A program made the position numbers and the translations under genes. Positions 1 to 9,402 of a stretch of DNA of 64,000 nt are shown piece after piece; position 1 is the first letter of the stretch; each line of letters opens with the position of its first letter. The notes beneath the pieces were generated by a model. The model saw only the letters and a program-made list of their open reading frames with translations. It ran no database searches and was not told the origin of the DNA. The DNA comes from Bacillota bacterium (lineage in GTDB: Bacteria > Bacillota > Clostridia > Acetivibrionales > Acetivibrionaceae), in NCBI GenBank assembly GCA_023398495.1, contig JAEWSG010000203.1, positions 62,001 through 126,000 of the forward strand, written 5' to 3'.

Positions 1-81
1 ACCCTTTAACACCTCAAAAGATACACCCTTTAACACCTCATTTTCATTATACCCGCACCTGACATTATCAAGCCTTAACAC
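1..81 (-). CDS. btuD: ABC transporter ATP-binding protein, N-terminus only (probable vitamin B12 importer)
   Basis: Only the first 27 codons lie in the window; the gene runs off the left edge. Translation from a GTG at 81 gives a start beginning VLRLDNVRCGYNENEVL and continuing KGVSFEV, the typical N-terminal strand of FepC/BtuD-type ABC ATPases before the Walker A loop, which is outside the window. The GTG follows the permease stop by two bases and is preceded by AGAGGGG, so it is translationally coupled. The B12 assignment rests on the riboswitch upstream of the operon and on the neighbouring permease and binding protein, not on this fragment. Confidence 0.8.
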   Translation of the reverse strand, partial: MLRLDNVRCGYNENEVLKGVSFEVLKG

Positions 82-83
82 CT

Positions 84-1100
84 TTATCCCCTCTTTCTTC
101 CCGAAAAATATATGTACCCGAAGAAGGGTGCTCCTACAAGTGCTGTAACCGCGCCAACCGGAAGCTCTGACGGAGAAATAATTGTTCTCGCTATCAGGTC
201 GGCTACTACCATAAAAGCACCTCCAAACAATGCGGAAAGCGGAATAACCACACGGTGGTTAGCACCAAATAATTTTCTGACTATATGTGGAGCAACAAGA
301 TCTACAAAGCCTATAATACCGGTAAAGGATACCGCACAACCCGTCAATTCTGATGACAAACTCAGTAGAACCCACTTCACTTTAGTTGTTTCAACTCCCG
401 CAGCTTTTGCATGCTCTTCACCGAAGGTCATCAAATCAAGCTCCCTTACATAAAACATAGTAACAAATATCAATATTATGGCAATCGGAAAAAACACACC
501 CACATAAGTCCAATCTTTCTGTGAAAAACTACCCATCTGCCACATTAACATCCTCTGGGCATCTTCTCTCTTTAGAGAAGATACCAAAGTAAGTATGGCA
601 TTTACAAATAACGAAAACACCATACCGGCAAGTATAATAGTATTAGCATCCATATTCCGATCTACACTTGCGGCAAATCCAACAGCTGCAAAAACTGTTA
701 CAAGGCCTCCAATTAGACCTACTGCCGGTAAGGTGAAAAACCCCAACAATGAGATGGTAAACCCGGTTGTCAATACTATCCCCGCACCAAGAGCTGCACC
801 TGATGAAACTCCAAGTGTATACGATGACGCAAGGGGATTCTTCAGCACAGACTGCATTATAGCACCACTTACCGACAAAGCAGAACCTACCGCAAATGCC
901 ATAAGAACTCTTGGAATACGCATGTCCCATACAATGGATGAAGTTATTGCATCTATATTCCAATTGTTACCTGCACCAGACATCTTGTTTCCAACCACCA
1001 TAAGAATATCGGAAAAAGGTACCATTACACTTCCTATGGCAATTCCCAGTATACAAATAATTATGCTTCCTAGCACTGCAAAAAATATTTTCAGTTTCAT
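84..1100 (-). CDS. btuC: FecCD/BtuC-family ABC transporter permease
   Basis: A 338-residue, strongly hydrophobic protein with the length and multi-span pattern of FecCD/BtuC permeases. It has an N-terminal membrane segment and the family signatures RIPRVLMAFAVGSALSVSG (about residues 61-79) and FVDLVAPHIVRKLFG (about 266-280). Such permeases form the homodimeric channel of importers for cobalamin, haem or siderophores. It lies three bases after the binding-protein gene and two bases before the ATPase start. The cobalamin riboswitch at the head of the operon makes a B12 or related corrinoid the most likely substrate; family membership alone would not settle that. Confidence 0.9.
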   Translation of the reverse strand: MKLKIFFAVLGSIIICILGIAIGSVMVPFSDILMVVGNKMSGAGNNWNIDAITSSIVWDMRIPRVLMAFAVGSALSVSGAIMQSVLKNPLASSYTLGVSSGAALGAGIVLTTGFTISLLGFFTLPAVGLIGGLVTVFAAVGFAASVDRNMDANTIILAGMVFSLFVNAILTLVSSLKREDAQRMLMWQMGSFSQKDWTYVGVFFPIAIILIFVTMFYVRELDLMTFGEEHAKAAGVETTKVKWVLLSLSSELTGCAVSFTGIIGFVDLVAPHIVRKLFGANHRVVIPLSALFGGAFMVVADLIARTIISPSELPVGAVTALVGAPFFGYIYFSGRKRG

Positions 1101-1103
1101 AGC

Positions 1104-2063
1104 TTAATATATGTCAGGATAAATTGCCTTCGCAATTTCCTTCATTGCCTTTACAATATTGTGATTTGGCAGCGAACTTGCAGAGTTGCTGATCTGAAAA
1201 ACTTCCCCATTCTTAACTGCCCTCATGTTTTCCCATCCTTTTCTTGTCTTAATTTCAGAAACAGGATTTTCAATATAGTTTACATTTGTCAGGATAATAT
1301 CAGGATTTTTCGAAACAACAGCTTCATTGCTAACACTTATCCAGCTTTCCTGATCTGCAAAAGCATTTTTCGCACCAACAAGCTCTATTATCTCATTTAA
1401 GAAAACTCCTGAACCGAAACTATAAATACTTGGCGCAGCTCCTATCTCAAAATATACCATCTTTTTCTCCTGAACTGTCTTTCCGATTTGAGCAATCTTA
1501 TCTATTTCACTTTCCATATTGTTAATTATTTCCTTGCCTTTTACCAAAGTTCCTGTCGATTCTGCTATAAACCTTATATCTTCTTTAATTGCCTCAATCG
1601 AGTTACTTGTAGGAATAACAACAACACATACTCCCGCATCTTTTAATGCTTTAAACGGCTCTTTTTTTCCATCCGGATCACTCATTCCGGTGGTAAAAAC
1701 CATGTCAGGTTTCAAACTCATCATTTTTTCAACATCCGGAGCCATCATATCAAATTCAGCAATTCCTTCCCTAAGCCCACTGATGCCCTTTGCATATTTA
1801 TCAACAGCTATTATTTTATCGCCAATTCCGAGATCGACGATTATTTCCGTTATGGATGGAGCCATTGATATAATTCTATTTACATTACGTGGAACGAGTA
1901 TCTCATTTCCAGCCGGGTCCCTTGTCGGTAAATCAGCAGAAGCATCAGGTATATCGTTTTCCTGCTCAATTACATTATCCTTCGGATTAGTTTCAGTTTT
2001 ATTACAGGATATAAAACTCAATGACAAAACAGCAATCATAGTTAATAAAAATATTTTTTTCAT
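1104..2063 (-). CDS. btuF: ABC transporter substrate-binding lipoprotein, probable cobalamin binding
   Basis: A 319-residue secreted protein. The N-terminus has a lysine start, a hydrophobic stretch and a lipobox-like FISC, with the cysteine at about residue 20 as the predicted lipid anchor; a polar linker follows. Residues about 60-300 match the class III periplasmic-binding fold of BtuF/FhuD/TroA-like proteins, with RIISMAPSITEIIVDLG near the start and KPDMVFTTG around 115-125. It is the first gene after the B12 riboswitch. The start has AAAGGAAAAG upstream. Substrate is inferred from the riboswitch. Confidence 0.88.
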   Translation of the reverse strand: MKKIFLLTMIAVLSLSFISCNKTETNPKDNVIEQENDIPDASADLPTRDPAGNEILVPRNVNRIISMAPSITEIIVDLGIGDKIIAVDKYAKGISGLREGIAEFDMMAPDVEKMMSLKPDMVFTTGMSDPDGKKEPFKALKDAGVCVVVIPTSNSIEAIKEDIRFIAESTGTLVKGKEIINNMESEIDKIAQIGKTVQEKKMVYFEIGAAPSIYSFGSGVFLNEIIELVGAKNAFADQESWISVSNEAVVSKNPDIILTNVNYIENPVSEIKTRKGWENMRAVKNGEVFQISNSASSLPNHNIVKAMKEIAKAIYPDIY

Positions 2064-2184
2064 TTCTCACTTTTCCTTTCGATATAAAAAATTAAACCTC
2101 CTGACCAAAGATCAAGAGGTTATGGATATCCAAATTTACATAGCAACACGCCAGCACCCCCTATCACTCGTAGAGAAAATTGTG

Positions 2185-2362
2185 CAATGAAATAGGCAGG
2201 TCTTCTGACTCAGGTTCAACGATGCTAAAGCCTTCCCAGTTTCCCAGTGGCAGTTTTTCAGCATCTCCCCTTTACAGCGGCGGGACCGTACAGGACTTTC
2301 ACCTGTTTCCCTTTTAATTCGGTTTGCAAACCGAAACCTACAATCATCTTAAGTTTTTTCAC
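2185..2362 (-). promoter_or_regulatory. Cobalamin (adenosylcobalamin) riboswitch
   Basis: Read on the minus strand, the leader of btuF carries the hallmark B12 box GCCACTG (2245-2251), preceded by GGGAAACAGGTGAAAGTCC and by the downstream-core motif with GCGGGACCG-type complement around 2275-2300. The spacing and motifs are those of the classic cobalamin riboswitch. It would repress the importer when coenzyme B12 is abundant. Edges are approximate; I did not fold it. Confidence 0.92.
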
Positions 2363-2369
2363 TTGCTTA

Positions 2370-2398
2370 AGCATACCACTTTACTTATGAAATTTCAA
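2370..2398 (-). promoter_or_regulatory. Probable sigma-A promoter of btuFCD
   Basis: On the minus strand TTGAAA (2398-2393) is followed after 17 bases by TATGCT (2375-2370). A start site about seven bases downstream would place the riboswitch at the very 5' end of the transcript. Confidence 0.55.
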
Positions 2399-2413
2399 CA
2401 AAAAAGTGCATAT

Positions 2414-2612
2414 GGGTGCATGTAATAAATGCGAAGAAAAATATTCCAGAAACTTAAGTTTCGCAGTCTAGAGCCTGTAAATACTCCTCGGGGTCGAGCA
2501 AAACTCGCTTCGCTCAAACAATGCTCTCCCTTCCTTCGTCGTATTAACAGGCTCTATAACCTGCTTCACTATGTTTCTTCCATATTTTTCTTCACTTAAA
2601 TAATATGCACCC
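2414..2612 (+). mobile_element. MITE-like element, copy 1 (199 bp, with 9-bp target duplication)
   Basis: The element begins GGGTGCAT and ends ATGCACCC; the imperfect terminal inverted repeat runs inward about 40 bp on both sides (GAAGAAAAATAT on each arm). It is flanked by a perfect 9-bp direct repeat AGTGCATAT (2405-2413 and 2613-2621), the mark of transposition. The inside is highly palindromic, including GAGCCTGT...ACAGGCTC, and encodes no protein. It sits just after the last gene of the eCIS operon. A nearly identical inverted copy lies at 13854-14051 and an internally deleted one at 17872-17927. The rest of 2064-2629 not covered by this element and the riboswitch shows nothing else. Confidence 0.88.
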
Positions 2613-2629
2613 AGTGCATATTGGGCTTT

Positions 2630-3079
2630 TTAAGCTGTACTTTCGCTATTAAATAATAAAATACCGCCATCTTCATGAATATAAATCACATACTCAGGAA
2701 GTATATTAAAAATGGGAGTTATTAATAGTGAACGAAGATCGTTACCTAAAATATCTTCTTTAATGAACTGAATTATCAGTTGCTTTGTAGAAATAGCCAT
2801 TGCCCCATTATAAAACCTTGTTTTGCCTTTATATCTTACAATCTTATGAGCAACATAATAATTCCCGTCATTCATAATATTTGACAAATCTTCTATCGAA
2901 GCAATTCTCACGAAGCTATTTTTTAAAAAATCAAACATCTTAAAAAACATCTCCTCTTTTTCGTCCTTTCCTAAGTCATCTTCAATTTTAATCAACTTAT
3001 CTAATTTATATCCCATTACTCTTGCTTCAACCCTTTCATTAATTTGGAATTTCATAGAAAACATGTCCATCTGTATCAT
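2630..3079 (-). CDS. Small unknown protein, candidate immunity protein of the adjacent effector
   Basis: A 149-residue soluble protein that I cannot assign to a family. It is acidic in the first half (residues 26-45 rich in D, E and K) and ends in hydrophobic strands around LLITPIFNILPEYVIYIHEDG. It has no signal peptide or membrane segment. Its start overlaps the end of the effector gene by 41 bases, with no clear SD; starts at internal ATGs (3064 or 3055) would shorten the overlap. Translation is probably coupled to the effector. Position and size, immediately after a protein with a polymorphic-toxin-like C-terminus, are those of an immunity gene. That role is inference from context only. 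Confidence 0.6.
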   Translation of the reverse strand: MIQMDMFSMKFQINERVEARVMGYKLDKLIKIEDDLGKDEKEEMFFKMFDFLKNSFVRIASIEDLSNIMNDGNYYVAHKIVRYKGKTRFYNGAMAISTKQLIIQFIKEDILGNDLRSLLITPIFNILPEYVIYIHEDGGILLFNSESTA

Positions 3080-6000
3080 TAATATAAAACTTTATATGTC
3101 GCAAATCTCCATAACCCCCTTCAAGTTCCATATGCTGTTCATATCCTTTGGTGTATTTAGGCACTTCATCCCCTCGAGCACTGTTTGTGTGAGCTTTGCG
3201 TCTATCCATTTTACCAAGTGCCTCCTCTAGGAATTGCTTTGCTTCAGTACTTGATTCAACTCTAACTTGGAACTTTTGACCGTTTTCTATAGCTTTTCTC
3301 AATTCATCCCTGGCTTTTATCCATTCACTTGTTCGATTTCCTTTTTTATTATTCATTACTAGCGGTTTTAACTCTGATGCCGGGATATTTAGCATACCTC
3401 TATACCAACTGCCATGACCAACTCCCTCGGGTTCCTTAGGCTTTTTTGCCGGTATCGTTTGCTCTAAATTGCTTTTATTCTGCCTATTATCAAAAGTTTC
3501 ATCTAGAATATTGCTTATGCGGCTTGCTTCTTCCTTCTTTGTTTCAACCCCATACCGCTCAGGGTCAGCCTTTAATTCATTTATCATAGCTTGTTCTGCT
3601 GCAACTTGAGCCATGCGTGTATCGCCACTCTCAGCTAAAACCTGCTCGTAGGCTTCCCTGTATGCTACCTCTGCACCATCATAAGGAGGTTGGCCAGCAA
3701 GTAAATTGTACTCGTATTCATGAGCTCTTGCAATAGCTTCAGTATCTAGTCTTGAACCAGTTAACTCATGAGTTATCGCATCAGAATTCAAAAAATGTGA
3801 ACCTTCATGAATCAGTGTACCTACAGCCTGTTGCAGGGATGCATCGAATACAACACTTATCTCTTTTCCAACATGTGCCCCTTGATAGCCCTCTAAGACA
3901 ACTTCTTTTGTAACTACAAGATGAAGCTCACCTGCCACTATTTTTTCAGCAATTTGTGCTCCTGCATCTGTTCTGTTAAGTTCTTTTAATACTTTCTTCA
4001 TATCGAATCCCTTTATAGATTCGTCAACAAGAATATTGGGAAATTCTATGTGTTCTACTAAACAAGGCATCTTATTCTTCCTACTAAAAAGCTTCCTGAT
4101 AAAATTCGGAGTTGGCTTGGAAGACGGTGCACCCGCACTGGATTCACTTTTTTTAACCCTCTCAGGACTGTTTGAAGGCAAATCACCAGTTTGCTTTTGG
4201 CTCTCTACAAGTGGATTGGCGGCTTCAGCTGCCCTAAGCTCCTCTAAATATTTTGCATAATTTGCAGCATTATGTGCTTCATCACCAATATCGCTTCTAC
4301 GACTTACTTCACCCCCCTCAGGACCATCAGAATCAATTGACTTTGCTCCCTCCGGGTCTGTTATCCCTGATTTTTTTCTTTCCTCCTGTATTGCTTCTCC
4401 TTTTCCACTTGCCTCTTGTCTATTTTCAGTCTCCGTTGCTTCAAGTGGTTTTGCCCCCTCCTGGTCTACCTCTACATCACCTATACCATTTTTTAATTTC
4501 TTCTCTTTATAGTTTTCATGACCTTTATCCGCTGCAGTGGCCATAGAGGTAATCAGATTTGATAAAGCATCCTTTAGTTCTTCTACTTTTTCACCTTCAG
4601 GCTTATCAGAAATTATCGCATAAATCTTTGCGGTCAAGGTAGCCAACTGTGCACTGTCTAATGCAAATCCCATTCCTGTTATAACACTTTTAATTTTATC
4701 GCTTGCTTTGTCTGATGAAATACCAGAAACCATGCCAACTAGATTTGCTGCTATAGAAGTTATTTCGTTTAAAAAATATGGATTACTGACAAAATCTTTA
4801 AATTCCAGCGGTCTAGGCATCTTATCAATAATTTTTATGATGTTCTTTACCGAATCTTCAATACCCTTAATGTTTCCGACTAAACCCAAGCCCGTCTGTA
4901 ATGCTTTAAAGGCATTAGAACTAGCGCCTGGCTTTCCCTTACCAAGCATTGCAAGGTTCCAAATGACAGTACCGCCAACCTGCCCAATATCTGCAGCTCC
5001 AAGGCCCCAAAACAGCTTTTCTTTGTTATAATCATTGCCAAACATGATTTTTCCTGACTCATCAAATTGCTCACCTATAAACTTTGTAGCCGAAGTCAGC
5101 TCAGGTGCATCTATACCAAGGAGCTGCAATTGCTTGCCCACTGCATATCCAACAGTATCAGACATACCCGCAACTCCCATTCCAAGCCCTTTGGTCATAC
5201 CCCAAAGTCCAATAAGCTCCTGCTTACCAATCGTACTCCAGATGTCGTTCATCCGATTGACCATTGGACCTCTTTCCTTTTGGGTTTCACTTATTGATAT
5301 AAACCATTTATAATCCTCTAAAAAATATCCGTCCAATTCATAAAATAGAGAATCAAACACAAGCAAGTGTTCCTCTATCCATAAGTTTCTTAATGATCTT
5401 TGAGTAAAGGAAGTAATTTTTAGTTGTAAAATAAATTTATCAAGATAAACCGTACCGGAGTATCCGGTATTCTCTTTAATTTCCGAATCCTTTTTTTTCC
5501 ACTTCTTTATTTTCCCAAGGACATCTACCTTGCTGTTATCATTAAGCCCATCCTTCAAATATCTTACTATAACGCCTACATCATTCTTCATTTCAGTTAA
5601 TTCTTCCGGGCTCACCTCAGGTTTTGCCAATTTATTTTTATCACTCTGAGAAGCCGTAGGCTCAGCATCTTTCCTCTGAATAGAGTTTTCTGACGAAGGA
5701 TAGGTTGGTTGTGACTGCTGTACCACATGTGTCAGTTCGTGTGCGAGAAGTTGTGTACCGCTGTGAGTGCCTGGTGAGTATTTGCCTTTAGCGAAAACTA
5801 TGTCACTCCCAAAAGTAAACGCCTGTGAATCTAAAGCTTTTGCACTTTCATTGGCTTTGTCATCATCATGAACTCTTATTTGGCTTAAATCAATCCCTAG
5901 CCGTGGCTCCATAAAAGAACGAGTAAAATCCTCAAGAGGTCTTCCCGCTGAATTTAAGGTCGCTTTAACAGAAGGCGGAGCATTGATTGCACCTGTAGAT

Positions 6001-6302
6001 ACTGGAGTAAAATTAACAGGAAGAGGGACATATTTTTCGTCAGACTCACTTTTTTTTGCATTGGAATCATTAAAAATATGGGTCTCCATAATATCAGCCT
6101 GATCTTCATAAGCATTTTCCGTCAAACTATATCTTAATTCAATTGATATCCACTCAGAAGTACTATAATCTCCATAGGCCTTTCGTTTATCAGAAAATGT
6201 TTGCGATAATTCATATTCTTCATCAAGCTGCTTTAAATCTTCTAAATTTTCGGACTGCCCTTTCTCTCTAGGCATCCTTTCGTTTAGTAATTGACTTTTC
6301 AC
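3039..6302 (-). CDS. eCIS cargo/effector: DUF4157 metallopeptidase-like protein with a second HExxH and a toxin-like C-terminus
   Basis: I start at a GTG (6302) because GGAAGGAGGAGGGG lies just upstream; an ATG at 6347 has no SD. The product is 1087 residues. Domain order: polar N-terminus; DUF4157 at about 118-196 with LGIDLSQIRVH and the zinc motif HELTH (188-192); a helical, partly hydrophobic middle (about 365-575) rich in glycine; a charged linker (585-735); a second metalloprotease-like motif HEGSH (832-836) with a following acidic/His helix; and a C-terminal module (about 960-1087) ending HIKFYIND and GHVFYEIPN, typical in style of polymorphic toxin tips. DUF4157 is the common marker of eCIS-loaded cargo. 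The toxic activity is not identified. Confidence 0.85.
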   Translation of the reverse strand: MKSQLLNERMPREKGQSENLEDLKQLDEEYELSQTFSDKRKAYGDYSTSEWISIELRYSLTENAYEDQADIMETHIFNDSNAKKSESDEKYVPLPVNFTPVSTGAINAPPSVKATLNSAGRPLEDFTRSFMEPRLGIDLSQIRVHDDDKANESAKALDSQAFTFGSDIVFAKGKYSPGTHSGTQLLAHELTHVVQQSQPTYPSSENSIQRKDAEPTASQSDKNKLAKPEVSPEELTEMKNDVGVIVRYLKDGLNDNSKVDVLGKIKKWKKKDSEIKENTGYSGTVYLDKFILQLKITSFTQRSLRNLWIEEHLLVFDSLFYELDGYFLEDYKWFISISETQKERGPMVNRMNDIWSTIGKQELIGLWGMTKGLGMGVAGMSDTVGYAVGKQLQLLGIDAPELTSATKFIGEQFDESGKIMFGNDYNKEKLFWGLGAADIGQVGGTVIWNLAMLGKGKPGASSNAFKALQTGLGLVGNIKGIEDSVKNIIKIIDKMPRPLEFKDFVSNPYFLNEITSIAANLVGMVSGISSDKASDKIKSVITGMGFALDSAQLATLTAKIYAIISDKPEGEKVEELKDALSNLITSMATAADKGHENYKEKKLKNGIGDVEVDQEGAKPLEATETENRQEASGKGEAIQEERKKSGITDPEGAKSIDSDGPEGGEVSRRSDIGDEAHNAANYAKYLEELRAAEAANPLVESQKQTGDLPSNSPERVKKSESSAGAPSSKPTPNFIRKLFSRKNKMPCLVEHIEFPNILVDESIKGFDMKKVLKELNRTDAGAQIAEKIVAGELHLVVTKEVVLEGYQGAHVGKEISVVFDASLQQAVGTLIHEGSHFLNSDAITHELTGSRLDTEAIARAHEYEYNLLAGQPPYDGAEVAYREAYEQVLAESGDTRMAQVAAEQAMINELKADPERYGVETKKEEASRISNILDETFDNRQNKSNLEQTIPAKKPKEPEGVGHGSWYRGMLNIPASELKPLVMNNKKGNRTSEWIKARDELRKAIENGQKFQVRVESSTEAKQFLEEALGKMDRRKAHTNSARGDEVPKYTKGYEQHMELEGGYGDLRHIKFYINDTDGHVFYEIPN

Positions 6303-6352
6303 CTTTAGCCCCTCCTCCTTCCCATGAATATGATGCTTATTTCTCATATTTA

Positions 6353-9300
6353 TTACATGTTCGTTACGACAGGTTTATCAGAATACCTAAAAGTTATTCT
6401 TGCACCCTTACTCGCTAAAATCACTCCCTTTTTTGTAATATTTGCAACCAAATAATACTCACCATATAGTTGCTGTTGATTTCCTTTCAATACAACTTTA
6501 GCCATATTAAAATTTTCTCTCTGAATTTCCATATCCTGTTGGGAATCATATTGTTTTGTCATATTCCATTCAATGCTTAAATCCTCATATTCAAGCCCTT
6601 CTATATCATAAGAGACTTGAAAATCTGCACAATATCCATCTTGCTGATATACATCACTAATTGATTCGATGCTCATTGTTTTTACCACATATACTGAAAT
6701 ATTTGCATCATCATACTTTGATGGGTCTACCTGACTTATCGCTCTAAGAGTATAGACACCTGCTTTATTGGAAACAAAAGAGGTACAGTTTCCGCGTTTA
6801 TTAAGCTCACAATCATTCTCATTTCCACTAACCACTGCCCAATTAACCTTATTATTTGCTACATTGGACTTTGCTGCCGCTGTAATAAGAATCTCCTTAC
6901 CTCCAAGTACAAGAATATTTTTATCAGTTTCGATTTCCACAGTGGCGTTAATCGGATCAATTTTTACTACCGCCTCATCATATACCTTTGGTTCTAACAT
7001 GCACGATGCCCTTATAACATACGTTCCAGATATATTGTAGCTAAATGTGGCTTTTGTTGTATCCTGTGAAATAGCAAGCAAATTATTTGTGTTATGGACA
7101 TTGCCGCTTACCACTTCCCATTTGATTTCTTTATTTGTGCTATTTGTATTTAGCGATGCCTCAAAAACCAGATTGGTAACCGAGCCTATTCCGGAAGCAA
7201 ATTTATTTCCTCTAATAGATATAGCAGCAATTACAGGGTTTATAGTAATATCCGATTCGGCAAATTTAGTATTGTCTGTGTTGCAGATTGCTCTCAACTT
7301 ATATCTGCCCGGTTTTGAATAGTTTACAGTAGCTTTATTATCGTTTACAACCAGCATATATGGATCAATAGAAGTGTCTACCTGCTTAATACCTCCACCG
7401 TTTATTACTTCATAAAACTTCCATGTTATACTGTTATCATCAAGATTTGATTGAAGCGTTGCTGTATAGGTGTGACTTAATGTTCCAATCACCTCTATTT
7501 TATTTACATCCAATTCAAAGATCTTTATTTCTATTGGTTTGATTTCAACAACGGCAAAAGCAGACTTATTTGGATCCTCAAGGCTTGTTGCAATAACCCT
7601 GTAAGTTCCCGGTTTGGAATACTTGAATATTGCAGTGTTACCCCTGCTCTCAAGTATTTCGTCATCAGTAGCTAAATTGTACTTATTTATATAATCATAT
7701 ACTTCCCACGAAAACCGATTATCCTCGGGATTATCCTTCATAGTAACGGCAAATTGCTTGTGTATCTTACCTGGAACCGTATATTTCGCAGGTGTTACTA
7801 CGATTTCTGCTGCTTCCGGCTTAGCATCTATGGGTATGACTGAAAATGCCCACCACCGGAACGTAGCGGCCTTAAGCTTACAGGAAGTACCTGGCTTTAC
7901 CTTAATACAAAAACTTTCCTTGTCATGGGACAACTCAGTCCAAAAAGTAAGGTCTGAAATTGCATCAGCTGAGTTTCCGGTTATAACTTCTCCACTATCA
8001 CTTTCAAAACCAATTTGAACAATAAATGGCACTCTGCCCAACTTAGGATTAATATCATTGGACGAAAATACTTTATTCTTACTTGTGACACTCCCCTGCT
8101 CCAGGCTTACTGTCTCTTTTCCCGATACTGCATTTGATCCCATGGATGAGCTCTTTGGAAATCCAAAGGTAAAATGCATCTTACTATCTTTATATTCTAA
8201 AGAAACCTTTGGAGGATCATCCTGATTTAGTATATTAATGGTTGGCTTGTCATCAAACGGCATGATATCAAGGGAGCCAATCCTTTTTTCAGTTAGGGAA
8301 ATCAATCTATATAGCAGTTCATTACTATATACATATTGGCTATTTGACTCTATGCCGGAAAACTTCAAACTACCATCGCTGTCACGTATAAGCTTGAGTT
8401 TTGCTAAAACAACTGCGTTTTGCAGGGGTACATATGCTGATGCTGCGGCAGGGTTAAAATAACGCTTCACTATTTCATCTACTACACTCCCAGCAAGTAC
8501 GGTTATTCCATTAGTTTTTGGCGTTGTCTTCTCAACAGTACCCAGCTTTACTTTTGATTCAAATTTCAATTCTTCTTTTTCCTGGTTCCCAGCTTTTAAA
8601 ATATATGTCTTTTCAAAAACGTCATTAACAAAATCACTACTTATTACTGAGATTTTTTTATCATTGTCAATTCCGCTAATCACCTTAAAGTCTTGTGGAA
8701 ATATTTCTGTATACTCAATATCCCCCACATCAATTTCCGGTTTTTTAATAAATACCAGCCTGACTTCAAAAACCTCTTCAGGGTTTATCCATCTTGGAGT
8801 AACTCTCATAATTCTAAGTTCGGAATCATAGATATCCTGCGAATCCATAAGAATATTTGTTATATCAGGCCCTGATACCAATATATCCTTCTCTGAATCA
8901 ACCTGCTTAATATAAAGCTTATAGGACTCAAGTATCTTGTTGCGTTCACAAATTTCCTGGCATGTATAACATGAAGTTGAACTACAGCCTTCATTATTTG
9001 GCATTACAGTAAATACCGGCTGGTCGTTATCAACGTATTCAAGGCACAAATAATGACTTTTGGAATTTTCAAATATCGTGTCCTTTGGAAAAATATCTGA
9101 TAATAAAAAATCACAGTTTGATGCAACAACAATCTCCTTTCCTGTACCATCAATAGCCAAACCTCGTTTTAAGGTGATAGTATCTCCCATAGCCTTTGGC
9201 AGATCTACCTGTAATCCCCAAACAACTCCTGTACCCGCTATAAATGAATTCATTATCTGTCTTTTTTTATTAAAGTAGTCCTGCTCCATCTGGAAGTCAC

Positions 9301-9367
9301 TTACAGTAAGTAACTTTCCGTAAAAATACCTGTTTCTCTTAAACTGCTCAAGCTGATAGTTATGCAT
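6353..9367 (-). CDS. Large eCIS fibre/adhesin-like protein with Ig-like repeats
   Basis: A 1004-residue protein. The N-terminus (about 1-100), with RNRYFYGKLLTVSDFQMEQD and GTGVVWGL, is a module I recognise from eCIS clusters, where it is probably the attachment to the baseplate. A cysteine cluster (C128, C133, C136, C140) follows. The middle is beta-rich. Residues about 515-890 hold four Ig-like repeats, each ending in a pattern like GTYxxRAxSxxDPxK, and a fifth more divergent domain fills the C-terminus. No signal peptide is present, as expected for a particle component. It sits between the tail-I protein and the effector. Target binding is inferred from architecture. SD is AGGGGGGG. Confidence 0.75.
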   Translation of the reverse strand: MHNYQLEQFKRNRYFYGKLLTVSDFQMEQDYFNKKRQIMNSFIAGTGVVWGLQVDLPKAMGDTITLKRGLAIDGTGKEIVVASNCDFLLSDIFPKDTIFENSKSHYLCLEYVDNDQPVFTVMPNNEGCSSTSCYTCQEICERNKILESYKLYIKQVDSEKDILVSGPDITNILMDSQDIYDSELRIMRVTPRWINPEEVFEVRLVFIKKPEIDVGDIEYTEIFPQDFKVISGIDNDKKISVISSDFVNDVFEKTYILKAGNQEKEELKFESKVKLGTVEKTTPKTNGITVLAGSVVDEIVKRYFNPAAASAYVPLQNAVVLAKLKLIRDSDGSLKFSGIESNSQYVYSNELLYRLISLTEKRIGSLDIMPFDDKPTINILNQDDPPKVSLEYKDSKMHFTFGFPKSSSMGSNAVSGKETVSLEQGSVTSKNKVFSSNDINPKLGRVPFIVQIGFESDSGEVITGNSADAISDLTFWTELSHDKESFCIKVKPGTSCKLKAATFRWWAFSVIPIDAKPEAAEIVVTPAKYTVPGKIHKQFAVTMKDNPEDNRFSWEVYDYINKYNLATDDEILESRGNTAIFKYSKPGTYRVIATSLEDPNKSAFAVVEIKPIEIKIFELDVNKIEVIGTLSHTYTATLQSNLDDNSITWKFYEVINGGGIKQVDTSIDPYMLVVNDNKATVNYSKPGRYKLRAICNTDNTKFAESDITINPVIAAISIRGNKFASGIGSVTNLVFEASLNTNSTNKEIKWEVVSGNVHNTNNLLAISQDTTKATFSYNISGTYVIRASCMLEPKVYDEAVVKIDPINATVEIETDKNILVLGGKEILITAAAKSNVANNKVNWAVVSGNENDCELNKRGNCTSFVSNKAGVYTLRAISQVDPSKYDDANISVYVVKTMSIESISDVYQQDGYCADFQVSYDIEGLEYEDLSIEWNMTKQYDSQQDMEIQRENFNMAKVVLKGNQQQLYGEYYLVANITKKGVILASKGARITFRYSDKPVVTNM

Positions 9368-9402
9368 TATTGCCCCCCCTTGTTATTGTTTTAAATAGTA
9401 CT

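Noticed and set aside
4036..5313. Several plus-strand open frames of 60-110 codons inside the effector gene
   Set aside because: They are antisense shadows of a long, well-supported minus-strand gene, with no ribosome binding sites or family matches.
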